The notes under the pieces: model-generated
Told to the model about the DNA's origin: nothing
Seen by the model: only the letters and a program-made list of their open reading frames with translations
Database searches by the model: none
Made by a program: the position numbers and the translations under genes
DNA from: Gammaproteobacteria bacterium
GTDB taxonomy: Bacteria; Gemmatimonadota; Gemmatimonadetes; Longimicrobiales; Gaopeijiaceae
Assembly: GCA_028821195.1 (NCBI GenBank)
Contig: JAPPHB010000009.1
Span: 1 to 40,262 of the forward strand
DNA length: 40,262 nucleotides
Direction of reading: 5' to 3'
Shown: piece after piece, positions 31,977 through 39,749 of the stretch
How positions within the stretch are numbered: the first letter of the stretch is position 1
Layout: every line of letters starts with the position of its first letter

Positions 31977-33137
31977 ATGGGCAAACATGGCAGAAAACTC
32001 ACCGCCGCCTTCGTGCGGAGCGTCCACGAACCGGGTCTGTACTGGGACGAGCACGGCCTCGTGCTGCGGGTCAAGCCGTCCGGGTACAAGCAGTGGATCC
32101 AGCGGCTGTTCATCCACGGCAAGCGCCGGGAGTTGGGGCTCGGTTCCGTCCGCCTCGTGACGCTGGCCGAGGCGCGGGACGCGGCGCTGGCCAACCGCAA
32201 GGTGGCCCGCGCGGGCGGCGACCCGAGGAAGACGCGGCGGCGCTCGGTTCCCACCTTCGAGCAGGCGGCGGCGAAGGTCTTCGCCATGCACCGGACGACG
32301 TGGACCGACAAGCACGCGGTCCAGTGGGCTTCGACGCTCCGGATGTACGCGCACCCGAGGATCGGAGGGAAGCGGGTGGACCGGATCACGTCGGCGGACG
32401 TCATGGGCGTGCTGATGCCGATCTGGACCGCCAAGCACACGACGGCCAAGCGGATTCGGGAGCGGATCGGGACGGTAATGAAGTGGGCAATCGCGCAGGG
32501 CTACCGGGTGGACAACCCGGCGGGCGAGGCGATCAGGGCGGCGCTGCCCAAGCCCGGCCATGTCCAGAAGCACCTCAAGGCGCTGCCCCACGGGGAGGTC
32601 GCCGGGGCCATCGAGACGATCCGGAGATCCGGGGCGCGGGCATCGGTAAAGCTGGCCCTTGAGTTCTTGGCGCTGACGGCTTGCCGATCCGGGGAGGTGC
32701 GTGGGACGCGCTGGACGGAGATCGATCCGGACGCCGGGGTGTGGACGATTCCGGCGGAGCGGATGAAGAGCCGCCGCGAGCACCGGGTGCCGCTGTCGCG
32801 GCGGGCGCTGGAGGTCCTGGCCGAGGCGAAAGCGAACGCGCCCCGGTCGGAGTTGGTGTTCCCGTCCGCGAGAGGAGTGCAGCTGCAACCCACGCCCCTC
32901 AGCGCTCTTTTCAGGGACTTGGGGATCCCGGCCGTGCCGCACGGGTTCCGTTCGAGCTTCCGGGACTGGGCGGCGGAATGCACGGACGCACCCCACGCGG
33001 TCATGGAGGCGGCGCTGGCGCACGCGGTCCGCAACAAGGTGGAGGCGGCGTATGCCCGCTCGGACCTCTTCGAGCGCCGTCGCGTCCTCATGGAGCAGTG
33101 GGCGGAGTATCTGGCCAACGGGACTCAGGCGCGGTAG
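31977..33137 (+). CDS. Tyrosine-type integrase 2 (P4-like)
   Basis: The 386-residue recombinase repeats the layout of integrase 1: a DUF4102-like start (LTAAFVRSVHEPGLYWDEHG, then LGLGSVRLVTLAEARDAAL), a core-binding domain and a catalytic domain with R237 (ACRSGEVRG), H322 and R325 (PHGFRSSFRDW), H349 (LAHAV) and Y359 (AYARSD). The set is complete, so it is probably active. It starts at an ATG right behind the GGGTGA repeats. Having two full integrases 8.7 kb apart means either two elements side by side or one element with two recombinases. Confidence 0.94.
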   Translation: MGKHGRKLTAAFVRSVHEPGLYWDEHGLVLRVKPSGYKQWIQRLFIHGKRRELGLGSVRLVTLAEARDAALANRKVARAGGDPRKTRRRSVPTFEQAAAKVFAMHRTTWTDKHAVQWASTLRMYAHPRIGGKRVDRITSADVMGVLMPIWTAKHTTAKRIRERIGTVMKWAIAQGYRVDNPAGEAIRAALPKPGHVQKHLKALPHGEVAGAIETIRRSGARASVKLALEFLALTACRSGEVRGTRWTEIDPDAGVWTIPAERMKSRREHRVPLSRRALEVLAEAKANAPRSELVFPSARGVQLQPTPLSALFRDLGIPAVPHGFRSSFRDWAAECTDAPHAVMEAALAHAVRNKVEAAYARSDLFERRRVLMEQWAEYLANGTQAR

Positions 33138-33511
33138 CCGGCCAGCGGCACGGCCATCCAGAACCTTGCCATGCTCGGAGCTTGTAGAGAGTACGCCGCT
33201 CAGCCTGCATCGACGTCTGCCGCGTCGCCGTTTGCCCTTCGGGCTCGGCGGACGGCCATTGCGTTTCGCTTCGGTCGTGGGTGTCCACAGCGTCCGGCGC
33301 TATCCTTGTAGCGAGCGTCTCTCGCCAACACCTTTCGGTCCTGTTCGCTGAGAGAACGATCACTCCTCTTCTCCACGCCGCAGTCGGCGATGAATGCCGC
33401 GGGCAACAGGATGCATGCCATGCCAGAGGGTATCCCCGGATGCGCAATACGCGAGGCCGCCACCACCTGAAGGATGACCGAGGCCGACTCGGCGGAGAAG
33501 ATCGCTGCCCG
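33138..33511. other. Gap between integrase 2 and protease gene
   Basis: The 374 bp hold no convincing gene, RNA or repeat. The in-frame extension of the next gene to 33440 or 33281 gives a long basic N-terminus without signal character, so I treat it as non-coding leader. Confidence 0.45.
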
Positions 33512-36500
33512 GTGGTCTCGGGGCCTCGACGGACTCTGCGGACGCGCCTTGTTCCGTGGACCGGTGCCGCGCTGACGGCGGTCGGCTGGGCTTCGGCCTG
33601 CGGTGACGGAGCCACTGGGCCTCCACCCGACCCGCCCCGTCCGGCCGTGGTCACGGTGAATCCGGCCGCCGCCGAGATGGCCGCCTTCGGCGAAACGGTA
33701 CAGTTTTCCGCCAGCGTGAGCGACCAGAACGGGCAGGCACTGGCGGGTACGTCGCTGAGTTGGTCCATTAGCGAAACGGCGGTCGCCGAGGTCAGCGCCT
33801 CGGGACTGGTGACAGCAGTGGGCAACGGGACGGCCACGATTACCGCGACTGCGGGTGAAGCGTCGGGAACTGCGGCGATTACGGTGGATCAAGTCGTCTC
33901 CGCCTTGGCGGTGTCTCCGGCGGTCGACACGCTTCTGGTGGGAGACACCGTGCGTGTGTCCGCCGAGGCGACGGACGCGAACGGCCACGCGGTGGAAGAG
34001 GCCGAGTTCGCGTGGGAGTCCGGCGACTCTGCGATCGCGACCGTCGATTCGACCGGGCTCGTGACGGCGGTGGGTGCGGGAGAGGTGGAAGTCACGGTGA
34101 CATCGTCGGGCGCAACGAGCCGCGCGGCATTGAGCGTAATGGCCCCGGTCCCGACGACGGTGGCCGTGACGCCTGACACAATGACGCTAACGGCCTTGGG
34201 ACGGAGTGCACGTTTCGGAGCCGAAGTGCGCGATCAGGCGGGACGCGTCATGAGGGACGCGGTCGTGTCGTGGACGAGCGGTGACACGACGGTCGCGGTG
34301 GTGGACTCGACCGGGTCGGTAACCGCCGTGGGCAACGGCACGGCCACGATCACTGCGGGCGCGGGCGAGGCTTCGGGCCATGCGGTCGCGCTGGTGATGC
34401 AGTCGGCGGGCTCGGTCATCGTGACCCCAGGCGCCGACGCGATCGTCTCGGGCGACACGCTGCGCCTGTCGGCAAGAGCGTTGGACGAGAACGGCCATTC
34501 TGTGGTCGGGGCGACCTTCGACTGGTCGTCAAGCGACGCTTCCGTGGCGAGGGTGGACGCGTCCGGCCTGGTACGCGGTGTCGCGCAGGGCACGGCCACA
34601 ATCTCGGCCCGGACGGGGAGTACGCAGGGCACGGCACAGATCACCGTGTCCAACCCGGACCGAGCTGCCTTGGTGGCCTTCTATGAGCAGACCGACGGGC
34701 CGAATTGGGAGTGGGATACGAACTGGTTGACGGACGCCCCCCTCGACACATGGGCCGGAATCGACACTAACGAATTCGATCGCGTGACTCGGCTTCGATT
34801 CCGGAGCGGGCAGATCAACGGAGCACTTCCAAGCGAGATAGGCGAACTCAGCGAACTGAGGCACTTGGAAATAGCGAGTCGCAACCTGATCGGCGAGATC
34901 CCAGCGGCGCTCGGAAGCTTGGCCAACTTGGAATACTTGCTTCTTGGCAGCCGCCTTACCGGTATCATCCCACCAGAACTCGGAAACCTTGCCAATCTGG
35001 AATCCTTGGTCCTCAGCGGCTCCCTGACGGGAGAGATCCCAGCGGAGCTCGGAAAACTGGACAGACTGGAATCCTTGGACCTTGGCGACTCGCTAACCGG
35101 TAGCATCCCACCAGAACTCGGAAACTTGGCAAGCCTGGAGTACTTGGAGCTAGGACGGAACAGACTCACCGGATCGATCCCCGCAGCACTCGGCAACCTC
35201 CAAGCCCTGAAGGAACTACGGCTCGGCAGCAACCTGTTGACGGGGATACCGCCCGCGCTTGGTAAACTGGCGTCCCTTGAGGTACTAGAGCTATACGACA
35301 ACTCCCTGACGGGCGTGATACCCGGTGAACTCGGCGACCTGCGCGCACTCAAGCTGCTATGGCTGAGGAACAACGAATTGACCGGCGAGATCCCGGGGGA
35401 ACTCGGTAAACTGGCCAAGTTGGAGCGATTGCATCTGGACTGGAACAGGCTGGTTGGCCCCATCCCGGCCGAACTCGGCAACCTCGACAATCTGAAACGA
35501 CTGCACCTCGACCATAACCGTTTGACGGGAACGGTTCCGTCGGAATTGGGCAAGCTGCCCAACCTGACAAGATTGCAGCTGAACGAGAACTCTCTGACAG
35601 GAGGGATACCGCGCGAACTCGGCGGCCTGAACGAGCTTACGCGCCTCTGGCTGCGCGGCAACGAATTGACCGGTGAGATTCCTCCGGAACTGGGCAACTT
35701 GACCAACTTGAAGCAGTTGCACCTCGGAAGGAACCGGCTGACCGGTCCGATCCCCCCGGAGCTGGGCAACCTGACGGATCTGGAGGCGCTTTACCTTTAC
35801 GAGAACGGTTTGACCGGAGGAGTCCCGCAGGAGCTGGCGAGCCTCACGAAACTGTGGGTGATGTCGTTCCGAAAAAACCCCGGACTCTCCGGGGCCTTTC
35901 CGAGCGGCTTCGTCTCGTTGCGTGAGCTCGTCCGATTCTATTCGGACGACACCGACCTGTGCGCGCCCCGAGACGCGGCCTTCCTGGCTTGGCTGAATTC
36001 CGTGCCCTCGCAGCGCGTCAAACTCTGCGGCCCGACCGATTTGAGTGTGTACCTGACACAGGCCATCCAATCGAACGAGTTTCCCGTTCCGTTGGTTGCT
36101 GGCAGGGAGGCGCTTCTCCGCGTGTTCGTCACGGCGCCGCGCCCCACCAGCGAGCGCATACCGGCTGTTCGCGCACGCTTCTTCTTGGGCGACTCGGAGA
36201 TCCACGTGGCGGACATCGCCGCGAAGACGACCTCGATCCCGCCCGAGATCGATGAGGGTTCGCTTTCTCGGTCGTCCCAAGCCTTGATTCCGGGTTCGGC
36301 CGTCCAACCCGGGTTGGAGATGGTGGTCGAAATCGATCCGGCGGGCACGCTGGACCCGGCGCTGGGTGTGAGAAGCCGAATACCCGAGACCGGACGGATC
36401 GTGGTCAACGTGGCGGAGATGCCCCCCTTCTCCCTGACCGTGATTCCGTTCGTCTGGAGCGAAACATCGGATTCGTCGGTGGTTGCCTCGGCGTTGGGCA

Positions 36501-37495
36501 TGGAGGCGGACCCGACTGGCCATGCTCTGCTGGAGCACACCACAGGCTTGCTGCCCATCGGCCATTTGGACGTGACGGCGCACGCTCCGGTCGTGACATC
36601 ATCAAACAATGTTTCCACGCTTCTCGGCCAGACCGTCGCGATCCGGACCATCGAAGGCGGAAGCGGGAATTGGATTGGCTTGATTGCGCCGCCGGTGGAA
36701 GGGAGAGTAACGGGGGTGGCCACTCTGGGAGGCGGTTCGGAGAGTGCCTCGATAACCAGTTCCTCCACCATCGCTCACGAGCTGGGACACAACATGGGTC
36801 TCTTTCATGCGCCTTGCGGTGGCGCTTCGTGGGTGGATACGGCCTTTCCGCACGCCAACGGATCGATTGGCGCTTGGGGCTACGACTTCCGACGGCAGGT
36901 GTTGGTCGCGCCGGACACGCCCGACCTGATGTCTTACTGTAGACCCAGATGGATCAGCGATTACCACTTCGGGAACGCGCTCCGCCATCGCTTGGCCGAG
37001 CAGGCCAACACCGGGGCTTCGAGATCCGCCGCAATTCGATCCCTCTTGCTTTGGGGGGGCGTCGGCGAGGATGGAATTCCGTACTTGGAACCGGCTTTCG
37101 TCATGGATGCGCCGCCTACGCTGCCCCGTAGCGGCGGAGCCTACCGGCTGGCCGGACGTGACGCCAGCGGCTCCGAACTGTTTTCGATTCAGTTCGAGAT
37201 GCAGGAAGTGGCCGATGCCAACGGGAAGAAGTTGTTCGCCTTCACGGTTCCCGTCGAAACGGATTGGTCCGTGGATCTTGCGGACATCACGCTGTCGGGG
37301 CCGGAAGGATCTGCTTCTCTTGACCGCGACACCGACCGTCCGATGACGATCCTGCGCAGCCTCTCGAATGGGCAGGTCAGGGGCATACTAAGAAACGTCT
37401 CTCCGGCGGCGGGAGTGCAAGCGGATGCTGGAGGCTCCGGACTCGACTTGCTGTTTAGCCGCGGGATGCCGGACGTAGCTTCTTGGAGGCGGTAG
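33512..37495 (+). CDS. Big2-LRR-metzincin surface protease, intact
   Basis: From the GTG at 33512 the product has 1327 residues. An Arg-containing start and hydrophobic stretch end in a lipobox-like ASAC; an upstream ATG at 33440 would add 24 residues. Four Big2 Ig-like repeats follow (each with a VDSTGLVTAVGNGTATI-type motif), then an LRR cap (RAALVAFYEQTDGPNWE) and about 14 LRR units. The C-terminal metzincin domain has zinc motif HELGHNMGLFH at residue 1089 and Met-turn LMSYC near 1139, both canonical. The protein is probably anchored outside the cell and cuts a protein bound by the LRR. It is the intact form of the gene type found as two fragments at 1749 and 21753, here placed between integrase 2 and the mob genes. 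Codon use at the third position is less GC-rich than in the 1749 fragment. Confidence 0.87.
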   Translation: MVSGPRRTLRTRLVPWTGAALTAVGWASACGDGATGPPPDPPRPAVVTVNPAAAEMAAFGETVQFSASVSDQNGQALAGTSLSWSISETAVAEVSASGLVTAVGNGTATITATAGEASGTAAITVDQVVSALAVSPAVDTLLVGDTVRVSAEATDANGHAVEEAEFAWESGDSAIATVDSTGLVTAVGAGEVEVTVTSSGATSRAALSVMAPVPTTVAVTPDTMTLTALGRSARFGAEVRDQAGRVMRDAVVSWTSGDTTVAVVDSTGSVTAVGNGTATITAGAGEASGHAVALVMQSAGSVIVTPGADAIVSGDTLRLSARALDENGHSVVGATFDWSSSDASVARVDASGLVRGVAQGTATISARTGSTQGTAQITVSNPDRAALVAFYEQTDGPNWEWDTNWLTDAPLDTWAGIDTNEFDRVTRLRFRSGQINGALPSEIGELSELRHLEIASRNLIGEIPAALGSLANLEYLLLGSRLTGIIPPELGNLANLESLVLSGSLTGEIPAELGKLDRLESLDLGDSLTGSIPPELGNLASLEYLELGRNRLTGSIPAALGNLQALKELRLGSNLLTGIPPALGKLASLEVLELYDNSLTGVIPGELGDLRALKLLWLRNNELTGEIPGELGKLAKLERLHLDWNRLVGPIPAELGNLDNLKRLHLDHNRLTGTVPSELGKLPNLTRLQLNENSLTGGIPRELGGLNELTRLWLRGNELTGEIPPELGNLTNLKQLHLGRNRLTGPIPPELGNLTDLEALYLYENGLTGGVPQELASLTKLWVMSFRKNPGLSGAFPSGFVSLRELVRFYSDDTDLCAPRDAAFLAWLNSVPSQRVKLCGPTDLSVYLTQAIQSNEFPVPLVAGREALLRVFVTAPRPTSERIPAVRARFFLGDSEIHVADIAAKTTSIPPEIDEGSLSRSSQALIPGSAVQPGLEMVVEIDPAGTLDPALGVRSRIPETGRIVVNVAEMPPFSLTVIPFVWSETSDSSVVASALGMEADPTGHALLEHTTGLLPIGHLDVTAHAPVVTSSNNVSTLLGQTVAIRTIEGGSGNWIGLIAPPVEGRVTGVATLGGGSESASITSSSTIAHELGHNMGLFHAPCGGASWVDTAFPHANGSIGAWGYDFRRQVLVAPDTPDLMSYCRPRWISDYHFGNALRHRLAEQANTGASRSAAIRSLLLWGGVGEDGIPYLEPAFVMDAPPTLPRSGGAYRLAGRDASGSELFSIQFEMQEVADANGKKLFAFTVPVETDWSVDLADITLSGPEGSASLDRDTDRPMTILRSLSNGQVRGILRNVSPAAGVQADAGGSGLDLLFSRGMPDVASWRR

Positions 37496-37652
37496 CATGG
37501 ACGGCTTTGGTGAGAATCGGAAGCGACTCACCGTCCGTGAGGTCGATGTTCACGAGGCCGGAGAGCTGGCCCGCGACGGCCCGGTCGATACTGTTCCGGG
37601 CGATGCCCGGAGCGGCGTTTCGGAGGTGTCCGCTGGGGCTGGCTGGAGACCA
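37455..37652 (-). pseudogene. Possible coding remnant, no start codon
   Basis: A minus-strand frame of 65 codons between stops has strongly GC-biased third positions and reads like protein (RNSIDRAVAGQLSGLVNIDL). It has no ATG, GTG or TTG near its beginning and overlaps the end of the protease gene. It may be a fragment of an older gene or chance; I cannot name a family. Confidence 0.2.
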
Positions 37653-37665
37653 TTAGTGGCCGTCA

Positions 37666-37728
37666 GCCAGCCGACGCGACGTTGAACGTCGCGGTCTGGC
37701 AAGGTGGCTCTGCCCCCTTAGACCCCCC
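37666..37728 (+). other. Dual-hairpin element, copy 2
   Basis: GCCAG (37666-37670) and CTGGC (37696-37700) enclose CGCGACGT-TGA-ACGTCGCG (37675-37693). The next hairpin is AAGGTGGC-TCT-GCCCCCTT (37701-37719) with one mismatch, followed by AGACCCCCC. Relative to copy 1 the inner stem has changed on both sides at matching positions while the loop TGA and the flanks are conserved. It lies 170 bp after the protease gene. Confidence 0.7.
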
Positions 37729-37902
37729 CTGCTTCCGCGCCCCCCCCCGTGCCGCGGTGGAAAGCGTGTACCGCCTTCTGGACCCCCCTTCATCCCTCCA
37801 GTCGCGGCCGTGGCTATTCGGTGGTGGGCGAGCCGAGAAAGCGGTTCGCTCCGACATGTGGCCTCGCTTCGCCGGACGAACACGACATAGGCTGGGGGCC
37901 GG

Positions 37903-38325
37903 TCATCGCTGGAAGACCATCTCGTAACCGTACTCGCAATCTCGTGCAATACGCAGCTGCCGTTCCTCGATGACCGCGAGATCGGAGCAACCACCGCCAT
38001 CGTAGTGGAGGGTTAGGTTGCTGCCCGTCTGCGACCAAGTGCCGGTGCTGCCAATCGTTACGCCGATCCCGGTGGCCGTATCGTGGGCACTGATGTTGAA
38101 AGAAAAAGTGTTGCCGGATCGGATGTTCATAACGGACGAAGTAATCGTCACCGATACCCCTTCAAGCGTGACCACCACAGGCAGCCGAACCGCGTTGATC
38201 GTGATGAGGTTGTACGACCCCACCGCGTTTGGTGGGGGCGGCGGGGACGGGGGTGGTGAGGGCGCAACCGTGTCCCCGCCGCAGGCGACGAGAACCAAAG
38301 CAACGGCGACCGTCAATCGGCTCAT
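37903..38325 (-). CDS. Small putative lipoprotein, function unknown
   Basis: The 140-residue product from the ATG at 38325 starts MSRLTVAVALVLVACGGD, a clear lipoprotein signal. A Ser/Pro-rich linker is followed by a beta-sandwich-like domain of about 100 residues: VGSYNLITINAVRLPV, then SGNTFSFNISAH and GTWSQTGSNLTLHYDG. This pattern recalls lipocalin-like or META-type small domains, but I do not assign a family. The longer frame to 38424 runs into the direct repeats and lacks a signal at its start. It is transcribed toward the protease gene. Confidence 0.7.
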   Translation of the reverse strand: MSRLTVAVALVLVACGGDTVAPSPPPSPPPPPNAVGSYNLITINAVRLPVVVTLEGVSVTITSSVMNIRSGNTFSFNISAHDTATGIGVTIGSTGTWSQTGSNLTLHYDGGGCSDLAVIEERQLRIARDCEYGYEMVFQR

Positions 38326-38399
38326 CGTCTTCCAATCCCTTCTGGCTGCTGAGCGAGCCACGCTTGTCCGTCCGATCCGGCCCGGCCCACTGCCGAACC

Positions 38400-38486
38400 G
38401 GACATTTTCCGTGCCGATTGACACAGCGCTCGAACCTTGACGTTTTCGATCCCGATAACCGGGACATTTTCCGTGCCGATTGACAC
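38400..38486 (-). mobile_element. Direct repeats resembling an IS21-type end, relic
   Basis: A perfect 25-bp direct repeat occurs at 38400-38424 and 38462-38486, with a period of 62 bp. Read on the minus strand each unit starts GTGTCAATCGGCACGG and ends in GAAAATGTCC. IS21-family ends carry such repeated transposase-binding sites, and the sequence is similar to ends I remember. No istA or istB is nearby, so at most a solo end remains. The family name is a guess. Confidence 0.4.
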
Positions 38487-38640
38487 TTCCTAGCGAATGG
38501 CTGTGGAGCCCGCAAGAACGCTTTGTCGCCGATCACATCCTCGTTTTAGGCATTGCGGTCCTAGGGGAGCGGTGCGGTGAGGCAGCCATCGGGGCGAACC
38601 GCCATCCGTGATCCTTGCACGCATCAGCGCGTGATCTCTG

Positions 38641-38704
38641 GGGGATCGAAGGGGCGGAGCCCCTCGCCAGCCCGGTGTCCTACACGGGGTACTCTGGCTT
38701 GACC
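38641..38704 (-). other. Dual-hairpin element, copy 3 (inverted)
   Basis: On the minus strand GGTC and AGCCAG lead into CCGTGT-AGG-ACACCGG, then CTGGC, then AGGGGC-TCC-GCCCCT and a tail TTCGATCCCC. The order, spacing and flanks match copies 1 and 2, but stem and loop bases differ while pairing is retained. It lies between the IS-like relic and the HU gene terminator. Confidence 0.65.
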
Positions 38705-38751
38705 ACCGAAGCGTGGGCCAAGCCAGCGGAAACGCCGTCTCGACGGCGGAT

Positions 38752-38782
38752 AAAACCGTCGGGCCGCTTCGTAGCCCGACGG
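38752..38782 (-). terminator. Rho-independent terminator of the HU gene
   Basis: On the minus strand CCGTCGGGC (38782-38774) and GCCCGACGG (38764-38756) pair over nine bases with a nine-base loop and are followed by TTTT. It begins 35 bp after the HU stop codon. Confidence 0.7.
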
Positions 38783-38816
38783 ACTCAAAGCAACGGCTCG
38801 GCGGCGTCCCGTGGGG

Positions 38817-39122
38817 CTACTCCGTCCCTGATCCGCCTGCGCCCCTGGCGACCCGGCTGCTGAAGTGACTCGACGGCTTGAAGACCGGCACAACACGCGG
38901 CGGAACCGGCACCGCCTCGCCCGTTCTGGGGTTGCGGGCCACACGGGCCTTGCGGTGCCTCGCCTTGAAGGTGCCGAAGCCCCGAATCTCGATGTTGTCG
39001 CCGCCCACCAGCGCGTCCTTCACGGCGTCGAGGAAGGCGTCGACCACCAGCCCGCAGTCCCTCTTGGTGACCCGTGGTCGAACCGCATCGGCGACCTGCT
39101 CAACGAGGTCGGCTTTCGTCAT
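38817..39122 (-). CDS. HU/IHF-family DNA-binding protein
   Basis: The 101-residue protein starts MTKADLVEQVADAV and shows the HU/IHF pattern: VVDAFLDAVKDALVGGDNIE, GFGTFKARHRKARVARNP and RTGEAVPVPPRVVPVFKPS. The last 12 residues extend past the usual HU end. It bends DNA and can assist integrase or relaxase complexes; here it lies between the integrases and the mob genes, so an accessory role in excision or transfer is plausible but inferred. It has its own terminator. Confidence 0.93.
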   Translation of the reverse strand: MTKADLVEQVADAVRPRVTKRDCGLVVDAFLDAVKDALVGGDNIEIRGFGTFKARHRKARVARNPRTGEAVPVPPRVVPVFKPSSHFSSRVARGAGGSGTE

Positions 39123-39326
39123 CCTGTTCTCCTATCCCGCAGTGTGGCCAAGTCCTCCGCCCCGTTATGATAGCTTGAGGAGGCGGCCACCGCGCCAACT
39201 CCGCATCGCCACGAGCCGAGCCGCGTCCTTCGGGGGGAGACCTTATCGGATGAGACAGGGTTTCACGGGGCGACGGAACGGGAACGGGGGATCGGCGCCA
39301 GTCAATGGGGGTGACGCTACCCGGCG

Positions 39327-39353
39327 CCGAAAGGGTGATTTCAGGGGTGATCG
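39327..39353 (+). repeat. 27-bp GGGTGA repeat, copy at mobC
   Basis: This is the counterpart of 31935-31961. GGGTGA units lie at 39333-39338 and 39345-39350, again 12 bp apart, with another at 39309-39314. The block lies about 80 bp before mobC, in the position of an operator. Confidence 0.55.
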
Positions 39354-39359
39354 GCGGTT

Positions 39360-39428
39360 AGAATATACGGGTGTAACACCATGAGCCACATAGCTTTGTG
39401 ACCTAAACGACCGTCCGAGCATCGCACC
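39360..39428 (+). promoter_or_regulatory. AT-richer region before mobC, possible oriT or promoter
   Basis: GGTGT-A-ACACC (39370-39380) and CACA-TAGCTT-TGTG (39387-39400) are two short inverted repeats immediately before mobC. Origins of transfer often lie just upstream of mobC-relaxase operons and contain such repeats. I see no known nic sequence, so this is a positional guess. Confidence 0.3.
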
Positions 39429-39749
39429 GTGATGGTCGCCGCGCGCGTCACGCCTGCCGAGCACGCCGCCTGGCGGGAGAAGGCCGCGGCGGCGGGCGTG
39501 TCGCCGTCCGCGCTGCTTCGCGAGGCGATGGCGCGAACGCATACGTGGACCGCGGCGGCGCGGTCCGTGGAGCGCGAGCGCACGCGCCAGATCGCGCGCA
39601 TCGGAAACAACCTGAACCAGCTTGTTCGCTGGGCGAACACCCACAGGACGGCGGCCGAGGCCGTCTCCGTGATCGCCCACCTCGTGTCCTTCGAGCGCTC
39701 GCTGCTCCGTGTCGCCCGCATCGGCGGGGAGACCGACGATGCTCGTTAG
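39429..39749 (+). CDS. mobC: MobC-like relaxosome accessory protein
   Basis: The 106-residue protein has the MobC pattern: ARVTPAEHAAWREKAAAAGV, then SALLREAMARTHTWT, and the conserved IARIGNNLNQLVRWAN motif. The N-terminal part is a ribbon-helix-helix-like DNA-binding region. It helps melt oriT and load the relaxase encoded next. The GTG at 39429 or the ATG right after it begins translation; an in-frame TGA at 39399 rules out a longer form. It overlaps the relaxase by 11 bases. Confidence 0.88.
   Translation: MMVAARVTPAEHAAWREKAAAAGVSPSALLREAMARTHTWTAAARSVERERTRQIARIGNNLNQLVRWANTHRTAAEAVSVIAHLVSFERSLLRVARIGGETDDAR

Noticed and set aside
34900..35850. Regular repeats of about 70 bp as a possible CRISPR array
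   Set aside because: They are in-frame LRR codons of the protease gene with variable sequence, not identical repeats with spacers.
39381..39401. ATG followed six codons later by TGA in frame with mobC, suggesting a recoded longer MobC
   Set aside because: No stop-readthrough or selenocysteine signal is visible and MobC is complete from 39429.
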